Notes under the pieces: model-generated
The model's input: the letters and a program-made list of their open reading frames with translations, nothing else
The model's database searches: none
What the model was told of the DNA's origin: nothing
Shown here: one piece after another, positions 1-9,343 of the stretch
How positions within the stretch are numbered: the first letter of the stretch is position 1
How the letters are laid out: each line of letters starts with the position of its first letter
Position numbers and translations under genes: made by a program
Source: Halobacillus faecis
GTDB taxonomy: Bacteria; Bacillota; Bacilli; Bacillales; Halobacillaceae
Direction of reading: 5' to 3'
Length of the DNA: 55,291 bases
NCBI RefSeq assembly: GCF_007991335.1
Contig: NZ_BJYD01000031.1
Location: forward strand, 1 to 55,291

Positions 1-62
1 AAAGAGAGCTATTCCCCGCAGCCCTATCCGCTCAACAAAAGTCTCGAAACTGAGTCTTCAAG
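1..62. repeat. Partial copy (right half) of a dispersed inverted-end repeat
   Basis: These bases match the right half of the complete element at 18143-18284 with only a few differences. The shared parts are the AGCTATTCCCCGCAGCCC core and the right terminal inverted repeat at 41-62. The left part lies outside the window. No coding function is visible. Confidence 0.8.
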
Positions 63-184
63 TAAAGGGAGCTATGGTTTGCATAAAGAAAAGAAGGAAA
101 AGAATTGTTTTACATTTGCATCTATACGTAGCACATGGGACGATAGTAGTTAGATAGAATGATAACGAAAGAAGTAAATGGGGT

Positions 185-1204
185 ATGAAAATGAAATTAA
201 GTGTATTGGATCAATCCCCTATCTTAACCGGGACAGACCCAAAAGAAGCCTTGCAGCAAACGACAGATCTAGCAAAATGGACGGATAAGCTGGGATATCA
301 CCGTTTCTGGGTCTCAGAACATCATAGTACAAGCAGTCTCGCAGGATCTGCGCCTGAGATACTTGCGGCCCATCTGGCTGCTCATACGGAAAACATCCGT
401 ATTGGTACAGGAGGCGTATTACTTCCTCACTACAGTTCGTATAAAGTCGCAGAAGCGTTCCGAGTTCTGGAAACTCTCCACCCTGATCGCATCGATCTTG
501 GGGTAGGCAGGGCTCCTGGTGGGATGCCGAATATCAACTTAGCATTGAACCGCGGGAAGCTGCCAAGTATAGAAGATTATCCTTCCCAAGTGGAAGAGTT
601 GATGGCTTATTTACATGGCCAGGACCCGCACGGAATGGACATATATGCAACACCAAAAGGAGAAACAGCACCTCCCGTGTGGATGCTTGGGTCGAGTGGA
701 ACAAGTGCCCGTTTAGCTGCAGACTTAGGGGTTTCCTACTCCTTTGCCCACTTTATCAATGGACGTGGAGGAATACGGGCGATGGATCGCTATCAAGATC
801 ACTTCACGACCTCTATGCAGCAAAGTAATCCAAATGGGAACGTCTCTGTATTTGTCGTCTGCGCAGAAACGGATGAGTATGCCGAATACCTGGCTTCGAG
901 TCTCGATCTTGCTCTCTTACAAATTGAACAAGGTGGAAAACGGACACATTTCCCTACTCCTGACGAAGCGCTCAGCCATAAGTACACCATTTTTGAAGAA
1001 GAACGAATCCAGGAAAACCGAAATCGGATGATTGTTGGCTCTGTTGAAAAAGTAAAAGAAGAGATTGAACAGCTGGCGGAGAGCTATAATGTAGATGAAG
1101 TGATCGTCAATACGATCGTCACTCCATTTGAAGATCGTTTACGTTCCTACGAGCTACTAGCCGATGCTTTTCAATTAAGCCACTCCAAAACCACGATGAC
1201 CTAA
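185..1204 (+). CDS. LLM-class flavin-dependent oxidoreductase (luciferase-like)
   Basis: This 339-residue protein has the bacterial luciferase-like monooxygenase fold signature: an N-terminal beta strand, the FWVSEHH motif near residue 41, and GTGGVLLPHYS near 75. The length and sequence fit the single-subunit group of Bacillus YwcH/YvbT type. Such enzymes use reduced FMN to oxidise small organic substrates; the substrate here cannot be read. The ATG at 185 is used, but the ATG at 191 is equally good because the GGGG at 180-183 sits 7 bases before it. The gene stands alone and ends inside its own terminator. Confidence 0.85.
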   Translation: MKMKLSVLDQSPILTGTDPKEALQQTTDLAKWTDKLGYHRFWVSEHHSTSSLAGSAPEILAAHLAAHTENIRIGTGGVLLPHYSSYKVAEAFRVLETLHPDRIDLGVGRAPGGMPNINLALNRGKLPSIEDYPSQVEELMAYLHGQDPHGMDIYATPKGETAPPVWMLGSSGTSARLAADLGVSYSFAHFINGRGGIRAMDRYQDHFTTSMQQSNPNGNVSVFVVCAETDEYAEYLASSLDLALLQIEQGGKRTHFPTPDEALSHKYTIFEEERIQENRNRMIVGSVEKVKEEIEQLAESYNVDEVIVNTIVTPFEDRLRSYELLADAFQLSHSKTTMT

Positions 1205-1221
1205 CGTCATCGTGGTTTTTC
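1187..1221 (+). terminator. Intrinsic terminator overlapping the stop codon
   Basis: A 14-bp perfect stem (AAAACCACGATGAC / GTCATCGTGGTTTT) with a 5-base loop is followed by T residues. The stop codon of the flavin oxidoreductase lies in the loop. Confidence 0.9.
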
Positions 1222-1249
1222 TATTCCACTATTGTTCAACTAAATGGCA

Positions 1250-1682
1250 GGGTTGTGTAAGATTCAGTTTCGAGATGTTTCCAGGGTTCGGTGCCTTGTT
1301 GGGCGTCAGGGGTGGCTGGGAAGCTACTCGCTTTCGATGTAAGTGAGAAACGAACCCCTGGACGAAGTTAGAGGCTCCCACTATCCAACTATTAGAGGTG
1401 CAAAGCGCTCTGAATCAAGCTTTTACGCTCTGTGGAAGTGTTCTAATCATCCACATTTCTCAAACGCAATAGCCGATTTTTAGAAAGTGGTTTCGAGAAT
1501 CTCCCACGGCAAGGGGCGGAGGGAAACGGTGAGACTCCTATGGGACGTGTGGGACAGGTGAGACCCCGGAAGGCATAGCCTGAGGAGGCTCACCGCCCGC
1601 CCCATGGAAAGCGAACTGTTTCCCGGAGCCCCTAGAACCACATAATCGTCTCAAAACTGAGTTTTCCACAATCGGGAGCTTT
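1250..1682. repeat. Long copy of the dispersed inverted-end repeat
   Basis: Left end AGATTCAGTTTCGAGATG and right end TCTCAAAACTGAGTTTTCCA are degenerate inverted copies of the ends seen at 18143-18284. The interior is longer (about 430 bp) and contains the GTGAGACCCCGGAAGG / GAGGAGGCTCACCGCCCGCC blocks common to such repeats in Bacillaceae. It fills most of the gap between the flavin oxidoreductase and the BMP lipoprotein gene. No convincing ORF lies inside. Confidence 0.7.
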
Positions 1683-1779
1683 TGTGGAGTAGGGATATTA
1701 ATTCTTCTTTCCTATTTAAATTGTCCTGGTAGTTTCCGATATTTATAGATGTCAGACATCATAACAAGGAGTGGTGATT

Positions 1780-2727
1780 TTGCAACGTCTCTACATACCC
1801 TTCGTCCTCCTTTCCTTACTTCTAGGAATGGTTGGATGTGCGAACAATGAAACGAAAGCGAATACAGAAGATACGATCAGCGCTGGTCTTATCGTTACAG
1901 ACAGTGGGCTCGGCGATGATTCCTTCAGTGATTCTGCTTTTCAAGGACTTGAACAAGCACGCGATGAGTTAGGCATCACTTTCGATTATCGCGAACCGTT
2001 CGATCAGGATTACGAAAAGAATGCCAAAGAGCTATTGGCCCAAGACCACGATGTCATCATCGGACTTGGATATAATTCTCAGGAAGCCATTGAAAAATTA
2101 GCGAAAGAAAACCCTGAGCAATCATTCGTGATGATTGATGCTGTTTCTGAACTTGAGAATGTAACGTCTATCACCTTCAAGGAAGATGAGGGCAGTTACT
2201 TGATCGGCCTGATCGCTGGAATGAAAACAAAAACAGGTACGGTCGGATTTATTGGAGGCGAGAAAATTCCAGTTGTCGAACGTTTTGAGAAAGGATTCAA
2301 AGAAGGAGTACAAGAAGCAAATCCAGATGCAAAAATCCTTTCTGATTATGCAGGAACGTTTGATGATGATGAACAAGGAGCCTCCATTACAAACGACATG
2401 GTGGAAGAAGATGCTGATTTTGTCTTTCCTGCGGCAGGTTTTACAGGGATCGGAGTTTTGAAGGAAGCTCAAAAACAAGGAATCTACGCATTCGGTGTAG
2501 ATAGTGATCAGTTTTTCGTAGCTGAAGAAGCTGTCGTCTCTTCCATGCTTAAAAATGTTAATGTCGCTCTTTTTGATGTGATGAAACTTTTAAGTGATGG
2601 GCAAAAGCTCGATGGTGGAACACAAACGCTCGGCATTCAAGAAAATGGTGTAGGTCTTGCTCCAATCCGCTTGATCGAAATGACGCCAGAAGAACAAAAT
2701 ATGATCAATGAAGCGACAGGAAAGTAA
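1780..2727 (+). CDS. BMP-family substrate-binding lipoprotein
   Basis: This is a basic membrane protein (BMP/Med/PnrA) family lipoprotein of 315 residues. The TTG at 1780 is preferred over the GTGs at 1771/1774 because AAGGAG lies 8 bases before it. The result is a clean lipoprotein signal, MQRLYIPFVLLSLLLGMVGC, with Cys20 as the lipidated residue. The body carries the family pattern: an ITVTDSGLGDDSF-like start and the GLGYNSQEAI, GFIGG and FPAAGFTGIG segments. Known relatives bind nucleosides for ABC import, or are the Med protein affecting competence. No ABC permease or ATPase follows. Instead a chemoreceptor begins 12 bases downstream, so a ligand-presenting role for chemotaxis is inferred. 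Confidence 0.8.
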   Translation: MQRLYIPFVLLSLLLGMVGCANNETKANTEDTISAGLIVTDSGLGDDSFSDSAFQGLEQARDELGITFDYREPFDQDYEKNAKELLAQDHDVIIGLGYNSQEAIEKLAKENPEQSFVMIDAVSELENVTSITFKEDEGSYLIGLIAGMKTKTGTVGFIGGEKIPVVERFEKGFKEGVQEANPDAKILSDYAGTFDDDEQGASITNDMVEEDADFVFPAAGFTGIGVLKEAQKQGIYAFGVDSDQFFVAEEAVVSSMLKNVNVALFDVMKLLSDGQKLDGGTQTLGIQENGVGLAPIRLIEMTPEEQNMINEATGK

Positions 2728-2739
2728 GGGGGAAATGTG

Positions 2740-4479
2740 ATGACCATCGGAAGAAGATTATATATAATGACGCTCATTCCATTACTTTTATGCCTGGGTC
2801 TCATCAGTTTCATAGTATTTCAAATGATGGACGTGCAACGCTCGTCGAATCAAGATGTCCAAATTTTACTGGAAGGCAAAGAACTGCATGGCCAGCTTGT
2901 CAGTGTGGAACAGGCATTGACTACTTACGGATATAACCCATCAGAAGCTTCCCGCAGCGAAGCTGAAGTTCTGATTGAACAAACCGGCACCATCTTCGCG
3001 GATATGGAGCCGCTGATTGCCACAGAATCTCAGGAACAATGGTACAACCAGGCGCAGACAAAATTTGAAAATTGGACAGGACTTGCCTCAGAAGCACTGG
3101 CAAGCAATGATACGAATGAAGTACAGCGTCAAGCGGCCCGTACCGGCGGGATCATCAACGATATCTATATGCTCCAAAACGAATCCCAATCCTGGTATGA
3201 CGGTCAATTGATGGATCAGAGACAGACGATCCAAAATATGATTCTGTTTACAATTATCGCAGCAGCCGTTCTAGTCGCCTCTACGATTCTATCAACGACA
3301 AGATTGAGTAAACATATTGCGCGACCAATTCGTGATCTCGCTGATCAAGCATTTCAAGTGGCCAATGGTAACTTGAGGACTACTATTGAAGTGAACGATA
3401 AAGAGAAAGATGAAATTGGGCAATTGAAGCGATCCTTCCGTACAATGATCGATAACTTGGAAGGAACTGTTCAGTCCGTTCATCACATCGGTCAAAATGT
3501 ACAAGATTTTAGTTCCCGTCTTCACCATGAGATGGGTGGCCTTTCTGAAATATCGAGCCAAGTAGCCAATTCAACTGATGAACTTGCCCAAGGGAGCCAA
3601 TCCATTTCTGAAGATGTTCAGGATGTGGCCAATCTAATGGATGACCTTCACCAAGGATTTGAAATGAACCGTGAACAGGGTCAATCCTCAATGGAAGCCA
3701 GTCAGCAAGCCCTCTCTTACGTCGATGAGGGGCAGACGAGCATTACAAACCAACGAGCATTAATGGATCGAAGTGCTGCGTCCATTGCAAATGTAGAAAA
3801 ATCCGTCAATCAATTCATCCAATATACAGATCAAATTGAATCCACCGTCAAACTCGTCAACGATATCGCTGAACAGACCAATCTCCTCGCTCTGAATGCT
3901 GCCATTGAAGCAGCACGAGCTGGTGAACACGGAAAAGGTTTTGCCGTCGTTGCGGAAGAAGTACGTAAACTCGCCGATCAGTCTACTTCAGCTACAGGCA
4001 ACATAAGTGAAATGGTCATGCAAATTCGAGATGGCGTTCAAATCATTGAACAGGAAATGCAAGAAACCATCCAAATCTCGGAGCAGCAAAACCATTCTGT
4101 AGATACGTCGAAAACAGCTTTTGAAAAGATAAGCACTCAAGTGAAGTCCATTGACGAACAGCTGGAAGCCCTGGTCAACGGCTTGGATGAGTCTAAAGAG
4201 AAAAGCGCGAATGTTTATGTTTCTATTGAGAATGTGAGTAGTATTGTTGAAGAGACAGCGGCAGGTACAGAAGAAATCTCTGCGTCTACTGTCGAGCAGC
4301 AAGCCGCCTTCCAACAGATGATCAAAGAAACCGATCACTTGGAAAATATGGTGGCAGACTTGAACAAGCAGCTGCAACATTTCGAATGGAATCAACACGC
4401 GGAAGAACAATTATTAGAAAAAGATAATGAAGTAGATCACGGAGATGATAATGAAACACTATACACCGCTTCAGCTTAA
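2740..4479 (+). CDS. Methyl-accepting chemotaxis protein
   Basis: This transmembrane chemoreceptor has 579 residues. TM1 is about residues 9-28, followed by an extracellular helical sensor of about 135 residues, TM2 about 165-186, a HAMP domain to about 240, and a coiled-coil signalling domain. The highly conserved hairpin tip ([20 protein letters not shown], then [15 protein letters not shown]) is intact. The C-terminus has no NWETF-type CheR/CheB tether. The ATG at 2740 is preferred to GTG 2737 because AAGGGGGA is correctly placed for it. It sits directly after the BMP lipoprotein gene and probably forms an operon with it, so it may sense the ligand-loaded lipoprotein. That partnership is inferred. 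Confidence 0.9.
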   Translation: MTIGRRLYIMTLIPLLLCLGLISFIVFQMMDVQRSSNQDVQILLEGKELHGQLVSVEQALTTYGYNPSEASRSEAEVLIEQTGTIFADMEPLIATESQEQWYNQAQTKFENWTGLASEALASNDTNEVQRQAARTGGIINDIYMLQNESQSWYDGQLMDQRQTIQNMILFTIIAAAVLVASTILSTTRLSKHIARPIRDLADQAFQVANGNLRTTIEVNDKEKDEIGQLKRSFRTMIDNLEGTVQSVHHIGQNVQDFSSRLHHEMGGLSEISSQVANSTDELAQGSQSISEDVQDVANLMDDLHQGFEMNREQGQSSMEASQQALSYVDEGQTSITNQRALMDRSAASIANVEKSVNQFIQYTDQIESTVKLVNDIAEQTNLLALNAAIEAARAGEHGKGFAVVAEEVRKLADQSTSATGNISEMVMQIRDGVQIIEQEMQETIQISEQQNHSVDTSKTAFEKISTQVKSIDEQLEALVNGLDESKEKSANVYVSIENVSSIVEETAAGTEEISASTVEQQAAFQQMIKETDHLENMVADLNKQLQHFEWNQHAEEQLLEKDNEVDHGDDNETLYTASA

Positions 4480-4497
4480 TGAAGCGGTGTTTTTTTA
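4463..4497 (+). terminator. Intrinsic terminator after the chemoreceptor gene
   Basis: ACACCGCTTCA and TGAAGCGGTGT form an 11-bp stem followed by seven T residues; the stop codon lies in the loop. Confidence 0.9.
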
Positions 4498-4746
4498 CCG
4501 GCGTTTCGGTTTCCCTGCTGGTCGTTCGAGGGAACGGAGATCTTCATCGACGTTCATAACCTTCTGTTCTACCATCTGTCTCGCGTCTGCTACTCCTTTG
4601 TTATAAAAGAAGGGACCCATTTCTTCTGCTAACTTATGTACCCATTGTTCAGCAGCCAGGTCACCGATGACCTCTCCCCGTTCTAATTCAAAGTATTCTT
4701 TGACCTGATCCACCATATACTCTCTTTCTTCTTTTTTTAATTTCAT
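4495..4746 (-). CDS. DUF2164 family protein
   Basis: This 83-residue soluble, charged protein begins MKLKKEEREYMVDQVKEYF and has the GVIGDLAAEQW-like centre and FFYNKGVADAR motif typical of DUF2164. Function is unknown. The ATG at 4746 is chosen over the longer reading frame because GGGGGA lies about 9 bases upstream, and the extra N-terminal stretch overlaps the methyltransferase gene. It follows that methyltransferase by 20 bases on the same strand and is probably cotranscribed. Confidence 0.8.
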   Translation of the reverse strand: MKLKKEEREYMVDQVKEYFELERGEVIGDLAAEQWVHKLAEEMGPFFYNKGVADARQMVEQKVMNVDEDLRSLERPAGKPKRR

Positions 4747-4766
4747 AGGCTTTTCCCCCTTTTTCT

Positions 4767-5369
4767 CTATCCTACCATACCCTCTTTCATTCCAGTCACA
4801 CAGACCGCATCGTTGGGTTTTTCTGATTTGTAATGGATACACACACGGCGAAACCCTGCTTTTATAAGGAGATTCTGAATTTGACCGCCAAGTACTTCTG
4901 TCGTATCATCAGTGGCTCCTTCTTCATGGGGGACAATCGTCAGAGCGATTTTTCCTTTTTCACTAAGTAACGTCCGCAAGTGTCTGAGGATCTCTAAAGG
5001 TTGATCCCAAAAAGTGATAGTGTTAACGGCATAGATTTTGTCCAAAGGTTTGTGAAAATGATGCAGGTGATAGGCCTCCCCATGAAAAATACCGATCTGC
5101 TTTGAAGACGTCTGATCATTTAACTTTTTTAGAACCATTTCAACCATTTCCTCGGAAGGATCGATGCCATAAAGGGCTTCAGGTTCCCTGGCAGCTATTT
5201 TTTTCAATGCTGCTCCTGAACCAAACCCAACCTCTAAAACGCGGTCTTCCTTTCCTACATTCAGAAAAGACAGGGTCCAGTCATTCAACTCCTTGTTTTC
5301 TCTTTCCATAAACATTCCAGCAAACTTGCCCGCTATTCCTTCTGGTTTTGCGAATTGATTGTAAAGCAT
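4767..5369 (-). CDS. Class I SAM-dependent methyltransferase
   Basis: This 200-residue Rossmann-fold methyltransferase shows motif I VLEVGFGSGAAL near residue 44, the acidic ribose-binding position in YGIDPSEEMVE, and the VNTITFWDQP motif IV region. The methyl acceptor cannot be deduced. A strong AAGGAGGG sits 7-8 bases before the ATG. First gene of a two-gene unit with the DUF2164 gene, transcribed divergently from the YnjB-like operon. Confidence 0.85.
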   Translation of the reverse strand: MLYNQFAKPEGIAGKFAGMFMERENKELNDWTLSFLNVGKEDRVLEVGFGSGAALKKIAAREPEALYGIDPSEEMVEMVLKKLNDQTSSKQIGIFHGEAYHLHHFHKPLDKIYAVNTITFWDQPLEILRHLRTLLSEKGKIALTIVPHEEGATDDTTEVLGGQIQNLLIKAGFRRVCIHYKSEKPNDAVCVTGMKEGMVG

Positions 5370-5525
5370 ATGTCCGCCCTCCTTTTCACTCCCTTTACCC
5401 GTATCTTTTTAAGTTCACGCATTATGAAAGCAGTATTAGTTTTTTTCTGATCGGATTGTTTGTATGATAAATGACAGAGGGATTTATGCAGTACCCATAT
5501 AATGAGAATCATAGGGGGGATTCGG

Positions 5526-6752
5526 TTGAAGAAATTCATACCATTTTTCCTGTTGGCGATGCTGCTTGTGGCCGCCTGCAGTGAAACATCCACAAATACT
5601 AAAGATTGGACAGAAGCTTCGTGGGATGAGATTGAAGCGGCAGCAGACGGGACAGAAGTCCGTTTGTACATGTGGGGCGGTGATGAAGGAATCAATGCCT
5701 ATATTGACAACTATGTCACACCACAGCTGGAGGACCAATATGGTGTCTCGCTAAAACGGGTGCCTCTCGACACGCCGGAGATTTTACAAAAGCTCCAAAC
5801 AGAAAAACAAGCGAATAAACAAAATGGCTCCATTGATGTGATATGGATCAATGGCGAGAATTTCAAAAACGCGAAAGAAAACGAATTGCTGATGGGGTCT
5901 TTTACAGAGGTTCTTCCTAATTTCAATGATTACTACAATACCGAAGATCTAGCTTTCCAAACGGATTTCGGAACAGAAGTGGAAGGAATGGAAGCACCCT
6001 GGGGGAAAGTTCAGTTTGTGTTTCATTATGATTCAGAAAAAATAACAAACCCTCCAGCTACCATGGAAGAATTACAGACGTGGATAGCTGATAACCCTGG
6101 CAAATTCACATACCCAAGAGCGGAAGAATTTACAGGTAATGCTTTCTTAAGGCACGTCCTATACGCTCAAGCAGAAAGGCCTTCGGATATTTATGAGCAG
6201 CCGTTGGAAGAGAACGACATCACTCCAACGGCCGAACGCACATGGTCCTATCTTAACGAAATAGAAAACGACCTGTGGCGATCAGGAGAGCACTATCCAA
6301 ACAGCCTGACAGAGTTGGATCGTCTGTACAGTCAAGGTGAAGTATGGATGACAATGGGATATAACGAATCACGTGCTGCATCATTAATTTTAGAAGGCGT
6401 ATTCCCTGAATCTACACGTTCGTTCGTCATGGAACCAGGATCCATCGGAAATACGCATTTTCTTTCCATTCCTTTCAACAGCCCAAATCAACCCGGTGCG
6501 TTGGCGGCCATCAATTTCATGCTTTCTCCAGAAGCCCAATTGGAAAAATATAAACCGGATGATTGGGGAGAGAATACGCCCATCAGCTTCGAGCAATTGC
6601 CTGAAGATATCAAAAAAGAATTTAAAGCTGTTGAACGTGGGGAGAGCGTGTTATCAACAGAAGAACTTGAAGAAAGCTTCTTGCCGGAGTCAGAAGCCGC
6701 CTATGTCGACTGGATAAAGGAACAGTGGTTCAATGAAGTTGTTCAAAAATAA
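5526..6752 (+). CDS. YnjB-like ABC transporter substrate-binding lipoprotein
   Basis: This extracellular solute-binding lipoprotein has 408 residues. The TTG at 5526 is chosen because AGGGGGGA lies 5 bases upstream and it gives an ideal lipoprotein signal ending LLVAAC (Cys18). An in-frame ATG at 5502 would add eight residues before the signal. The mature part has VRLYMWGGDEGINAYID and GSIDVIWINGENF, features I associate with the COG4134 group (E. coli YnjB). The natural ligand of this transporter is not established. It is the first gene of a five-gene operon: two permeases, an ATPase and a VTT-domain protein follow without gaps. Confidence 0.85.
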   Translation: MKKFIPFFLLAMLLVAACSETSTNTKDWTEASWDEIEAAADGTEVRLYMWGGDEGINAYIDNYVTPQLEDQYGVSLKRVPLDTPEILQKLQTEKQANKQNGSIDVIWINGENFKNAKENELLMGSFTEVLPNFNDYYNTEDLAFQTDFGTEVEGMEAPWGKVQFVFHYDSEKITNPPATMEELQTWIADNPGKFTYPRAEEFTGNAFLRHVLYAQAERPSDIYEQPLEENDITPTAERTWSYLNEIENDLWRSGEHYPNSLTELDRLYSQGEVWMTMGYNESRAASLILEGVFPESTRSFVMEPGSIGNTHFLSIPFNSPNQPGALAAINFMLSPEAQLEKYKPDDWGENTPISFEQLPEDIKKEFKAVERGESVLSTEELEESFLPESEAAYVDWIKEQWFNEVVQK

Positions 6753-7584
6753 AACTTTCCTTCTATTCCTTCCTGCGGCGATTTTTATGATCATCCCTTT
6801 CTATGGGTTCTTTCATGCGCTCACCCAAAGCACAGGAGGAGAGGGTTTAGCCCATTACGAAGAAATCTTATCTTCCGAACGGTTTCTGTCATCGGTCTGG
6901 TTTAGCATTCGAACAGCAGGAATAGCCACCATCATTTCCATCATCCTCGGGCTTGTATTCACAAAGTTATTTCACCCGCTGTTGAACAACACCTTTCCCC
7001 GGCTGATGGTATGGATTCCGATGCTTTTCCCTCATTTCGTCTGGGGGTATATGGTCATTCTCATACTTTCAGAAACAGGATGGATGGCACAGACCTTAGT
7101 GGCTGCCGGCTGGCTCGGGGACACTTCGAACTTCCCTGTATGGACCAGGGATCCAGAAGGCATAGGCATCATTATTACGTATGTATGGAAAGAAGTTCCC
7201 CTTGTCATTCTGCTTCTTTTCCCTGTGTATGCATCCATACGCCCTGAGTTTTACGATCTCGTAAACAGCCTTGGAGGAAACGCTTGGCACCGATTCACTA
7301 CAGTCGATCTGCCACATCTCCTCCCCGTTCTCGTGGAGTCATTTTTGATCATCTTCTCTTTCACTCTGGCCGCCTATGAAGTTCCCGCTCTCATCGGCAC
7401 CACTTTCCCGGAGATGATCTCTGTGCTCGGGTACGAATGGTTTTATGGAAGTTCATGGGACGACCGCCCACTAGCCTTTGCCGCCATGGTCATGACTAGT
7501 CTATTTCTCTTGGTATTGACTTTGATCGGCTACTTTGGGTTAAGCCGGCGCAGGTGGAGAGCAATGAGGGGGGATGGAGCATGA
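6733..7584 (+). CDS. ABC transporter permease (YnjC-like, first half)
   Basis: This 283-residue membrane protein has about six hydrophobic segments and the binding-protein-dependent permease loop around SLGGNAWHRFTTVDLPHLLP. That is the EAA motif that docks the ATPase. In E. coli the equivalent YnjC is one long fused permease; here the two halves are separate genes. The start overlaps the end of the binding-protein gene by 20 bases, with AAGGAAC upstream, which suggests translational coupling. Confidence 0.85.
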   Translation: MKLFKNKTFLLFLPAAIFMIIPFYGFFHALTQSTGGEGLAHYEEILSSERFLSSVWFSIRTAGIATIISIILGLVFTKLFHPLLNNTFPRLMVWIPMLFPHFVWGYMVILILSETGWMAQTLVAAGWLGDTSNFPVWTRDPEGIGIIITYVWKEVPLVILLLFPVYASIRPEFYDLVNSLGGNAWHRFTTVDLPHLLPVLVESFLIIFSFTLAAYEVPALIGTTFPEMISVLGYEWFYGSSWDDRPLAFAAMVMTSLFLLVLTLIGYFGLSRRRWRAMRGDGA

Positions 7585-8381
7585 TTCGCAAGAAAGCGAT
7601 GTTTCTTAGTTTGAGTTTGCTTTTTTTCATCTTTCCACTAACCATCATGCTGTTGCAAAGCATAAGTGCCCCCTGGCGCTTCCATACGGGAGAAGGCATA
7701 GACTGGGGATGGCAAGGGTTCTCCCCCCTCTTTCAAAACTCGCAATTGTGGGAGGCAACGTTCACTTCCATCTGGATCGGGTTTGCGGTACTGTTCATCA
7801 ACATCACCATTGGATTGTTCACAGGAAAAGCTTTAGCCTCCTACACTGCCTATGGAAAAGCCTGGCTGGAGGCTCTGCTTTTATCACCGATTTTGATTCC
7901 ATCCTTGGCCATTGCGATGGGCCTGCATCTATTCATGATTCGGGTCGGTCTGGCAGACACCATTTGGGGCGTCATGCTTATTCATTTAGTACCAACTGTG
8001 CCTTACAGCATTAAGATCTTTCATAACAGCTATCAACAAATGGGAAAAGCGATGATGGAGCAGCCTCACATTCTTGGGGCAGGATTTTGGACACAGGTAT
8101 TCACTGTAGAACTCCCGCTATTTAGACCTGCAATCCGCAGCCTTACCTTTTTAACGATTGTGATCAGTTTGAGCCAGTATGCCATCACCGCTATTATCGG
8201 CGGCGGCCGGGTCTTGACCTTGCCATTGGTCTTTTTTCCATTTCTCGATAATGCAAACACATCAATTATGGCGGCATTCTCAATCTGGTTCGCACTCATA
8301 CCGGTTTTTATGTACATCATCATCGAAGCTTTGATGATGTTTCTCCCCTACTCTCGATTGCCATGGAGGAATCATCGATGA
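7581..8381 (+). CDS. ABC transporter permease (YnjC-like, second half)
   Basis: This 266-residue inner-membrane permease has six predicted helices and an EAA-type loop near HILGAGFWTQVFTVELPLFRPAI. The ATG at 7581 is chosen because it gives a 4-base ATGA overlap with the preceding stop and has GGGGGATGGAG upstream. The longer frame from 7554 would lie inside the previous gene. It should form a heterodimeric channel with the upstream permease. Confidence 0.85.
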   Translation: MIRKKAMFLSLSLLFFIFPLTIMLLQSISAPWRFHTGEGIDWGWQGFSPLFQNSQLWEATFTSIWIGFAVLFINITIGLFTGKALASYTAYGKAWLEALLLSPILIPSLAIAMGLHLFMIRVGLADTIWGVMLIHLVPTVPYSIKIFHNSYQQMGKAMMEQPHILGAGFWTQVFTVELPLFRPAIRSLTFLTIVISLSQYAITAIIGGGRVLTLPLVFFPFLDNANTSIMAAFSIWFALIPVFMYIIIEALMMFLPYSRLPWRNHR

Positions 8382-9343
8382 CACAGACGAAGTTAGAAAT
8401 GAAAAACATTACAAAAGCTTTTAACCAAGATATGATTTTGAAGGACCTGACCTTCCATTTGGAGAAAGGCGAAATCATGAGCATTGTCGGACCTTCAGGC
8501 AGTGGAAAAACGACCCTGCTCCGTATACTTGCAGGTCTGGAAAAACCGACAGAGGGCGAAATCATCATGAATGGAAAAGACATCACCAAACAAAAAGCGA
8601 ATCGGCGCAGCATCAGCCTCGTTTTTCAACAGCCCTTGCTTTTCCCACATATGACCGTTGGAGAGAATATCACTTACGGAGCAAAAGTCTCAAAAAAATA
8701 TAAAGAAGAAAAAATCAAAGCTTTACTGGACGCCATCGGGATGACGCGTTACCGTGACCATTATCCTTCCGAAATTTCCGGTGGACAGCAGCAGCGTACG
8801 GCCCTCGCCCGTGCGATGGCGACGGAACCTGAAGTGATCTTGTTCGACGAACCCTTCAGCAGCCTCGATCCATCTTTACGGCAGGACCTCAGGTACTGGG
8901 TGCGTGATTTTCTTGCCTCAAGAGAGACGACCGCTATATTCGTCACACACGACATGGAAGAAGCGATGATCATGGGGGATCAGATCGCTGTCTTTGAAGA
9001 CGGAAACTTTCAGCAGATCGGCACAGCTGAAACGTTGCACAAGCTGCCCGCCAACAGCAGTGTCGCTTCCTTTTTAGGAGGCCATCTCATTTTAAATGAC
9101 CAAGAATTCGTCCCCTTGCATGCCGTTCAAGTAGGAATTCAAAAAACACGGGAAGAAGAAATCAGCTTCGACGCAACTGTCGAGCATGTCACTTACCAAC
9201 ATGGCCGCCCGATTGCACATTTATATATCAAGGACCTGGAAAAGAAAATGTCCCTGCCAATCAACGAATCGTTCCCCAAACGAGAAGTCCAGGTAACGAT
9301 TCCGGCTGATTCCATCAAGTCCTTCAGCGGAGAGACCCGATGA
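8378..9343 (+). CDS. ABC transporter ATP-binding protein (YnjD-like)
   Basis: This 321-residue ATPase has Walker A GPSGSGKT (38-45), signature ISGGQQQR near 132, Walker B VILFDEP near 152 and the switch histidine in VTHDMEE. About 90 residues follow the nucleotide-binding domain and look like a short regulatory beta domain, as in thiamine/spermidine-type importers. The ATG at 8378 is preferred over 8363 because GGAGGA lies 7 bases before it and it makes an ATGA overlap with the permease stop. It should power the importer encoded upstream. Confidence 0.9.
   Translation: MTQTKLEMKNITKAFNQDMILKDLTFHLEKGEIMSIVGPSGSGKTTLLRILAGLEKPTEGEIIMNGKDITKQKANRRSISLVFQQPLLFPHMTVGENITYGAKVSKKYKEEKIKALLDAIGMTRYRDHYPSEISGGQQQRTALARAMATEPEVILFDEPFSSLDPSLRQDLRYWVRDFLASRETTAIFVTHDMEEAMIMGDQIAVFEDGNFQQIGTAETLHKLPANSSVASFLGGHLILNDQEFVPLHAVQVGIQKTREEEISFDATVEHVTYQHGRPIAHLYIKDLEKKMSLPINESFPKREVQVTIPADSIKSFSGETR

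Noticed and set aside
1250-1682. Riboswitch or structured leader before the BMP lipoprotein gene
   Set aside because: The structure is that of the dispersed repeat, found in other unrelated gaps.
3988-4410. Long antisense ORFs (also 32579-33025, 35613-36068, 43251-43640)
   Set aside because: They lie opposite strongly supported genes, have no ribosome site and give low-complexity products.
5476-5520. Possible sigma-B promoter (GTTTGT-N15-GGGATT) before the YnjB-like operon
   Set aside because: Both boxes match poorly, so it was not listed as a feature.
5333-5738. Minus-strand ORFs overlapping the start of the YnjB-like gene
   Set aside because: They cross the divergent promoter region and the signal-peptide coding part; no ribosome site or family.
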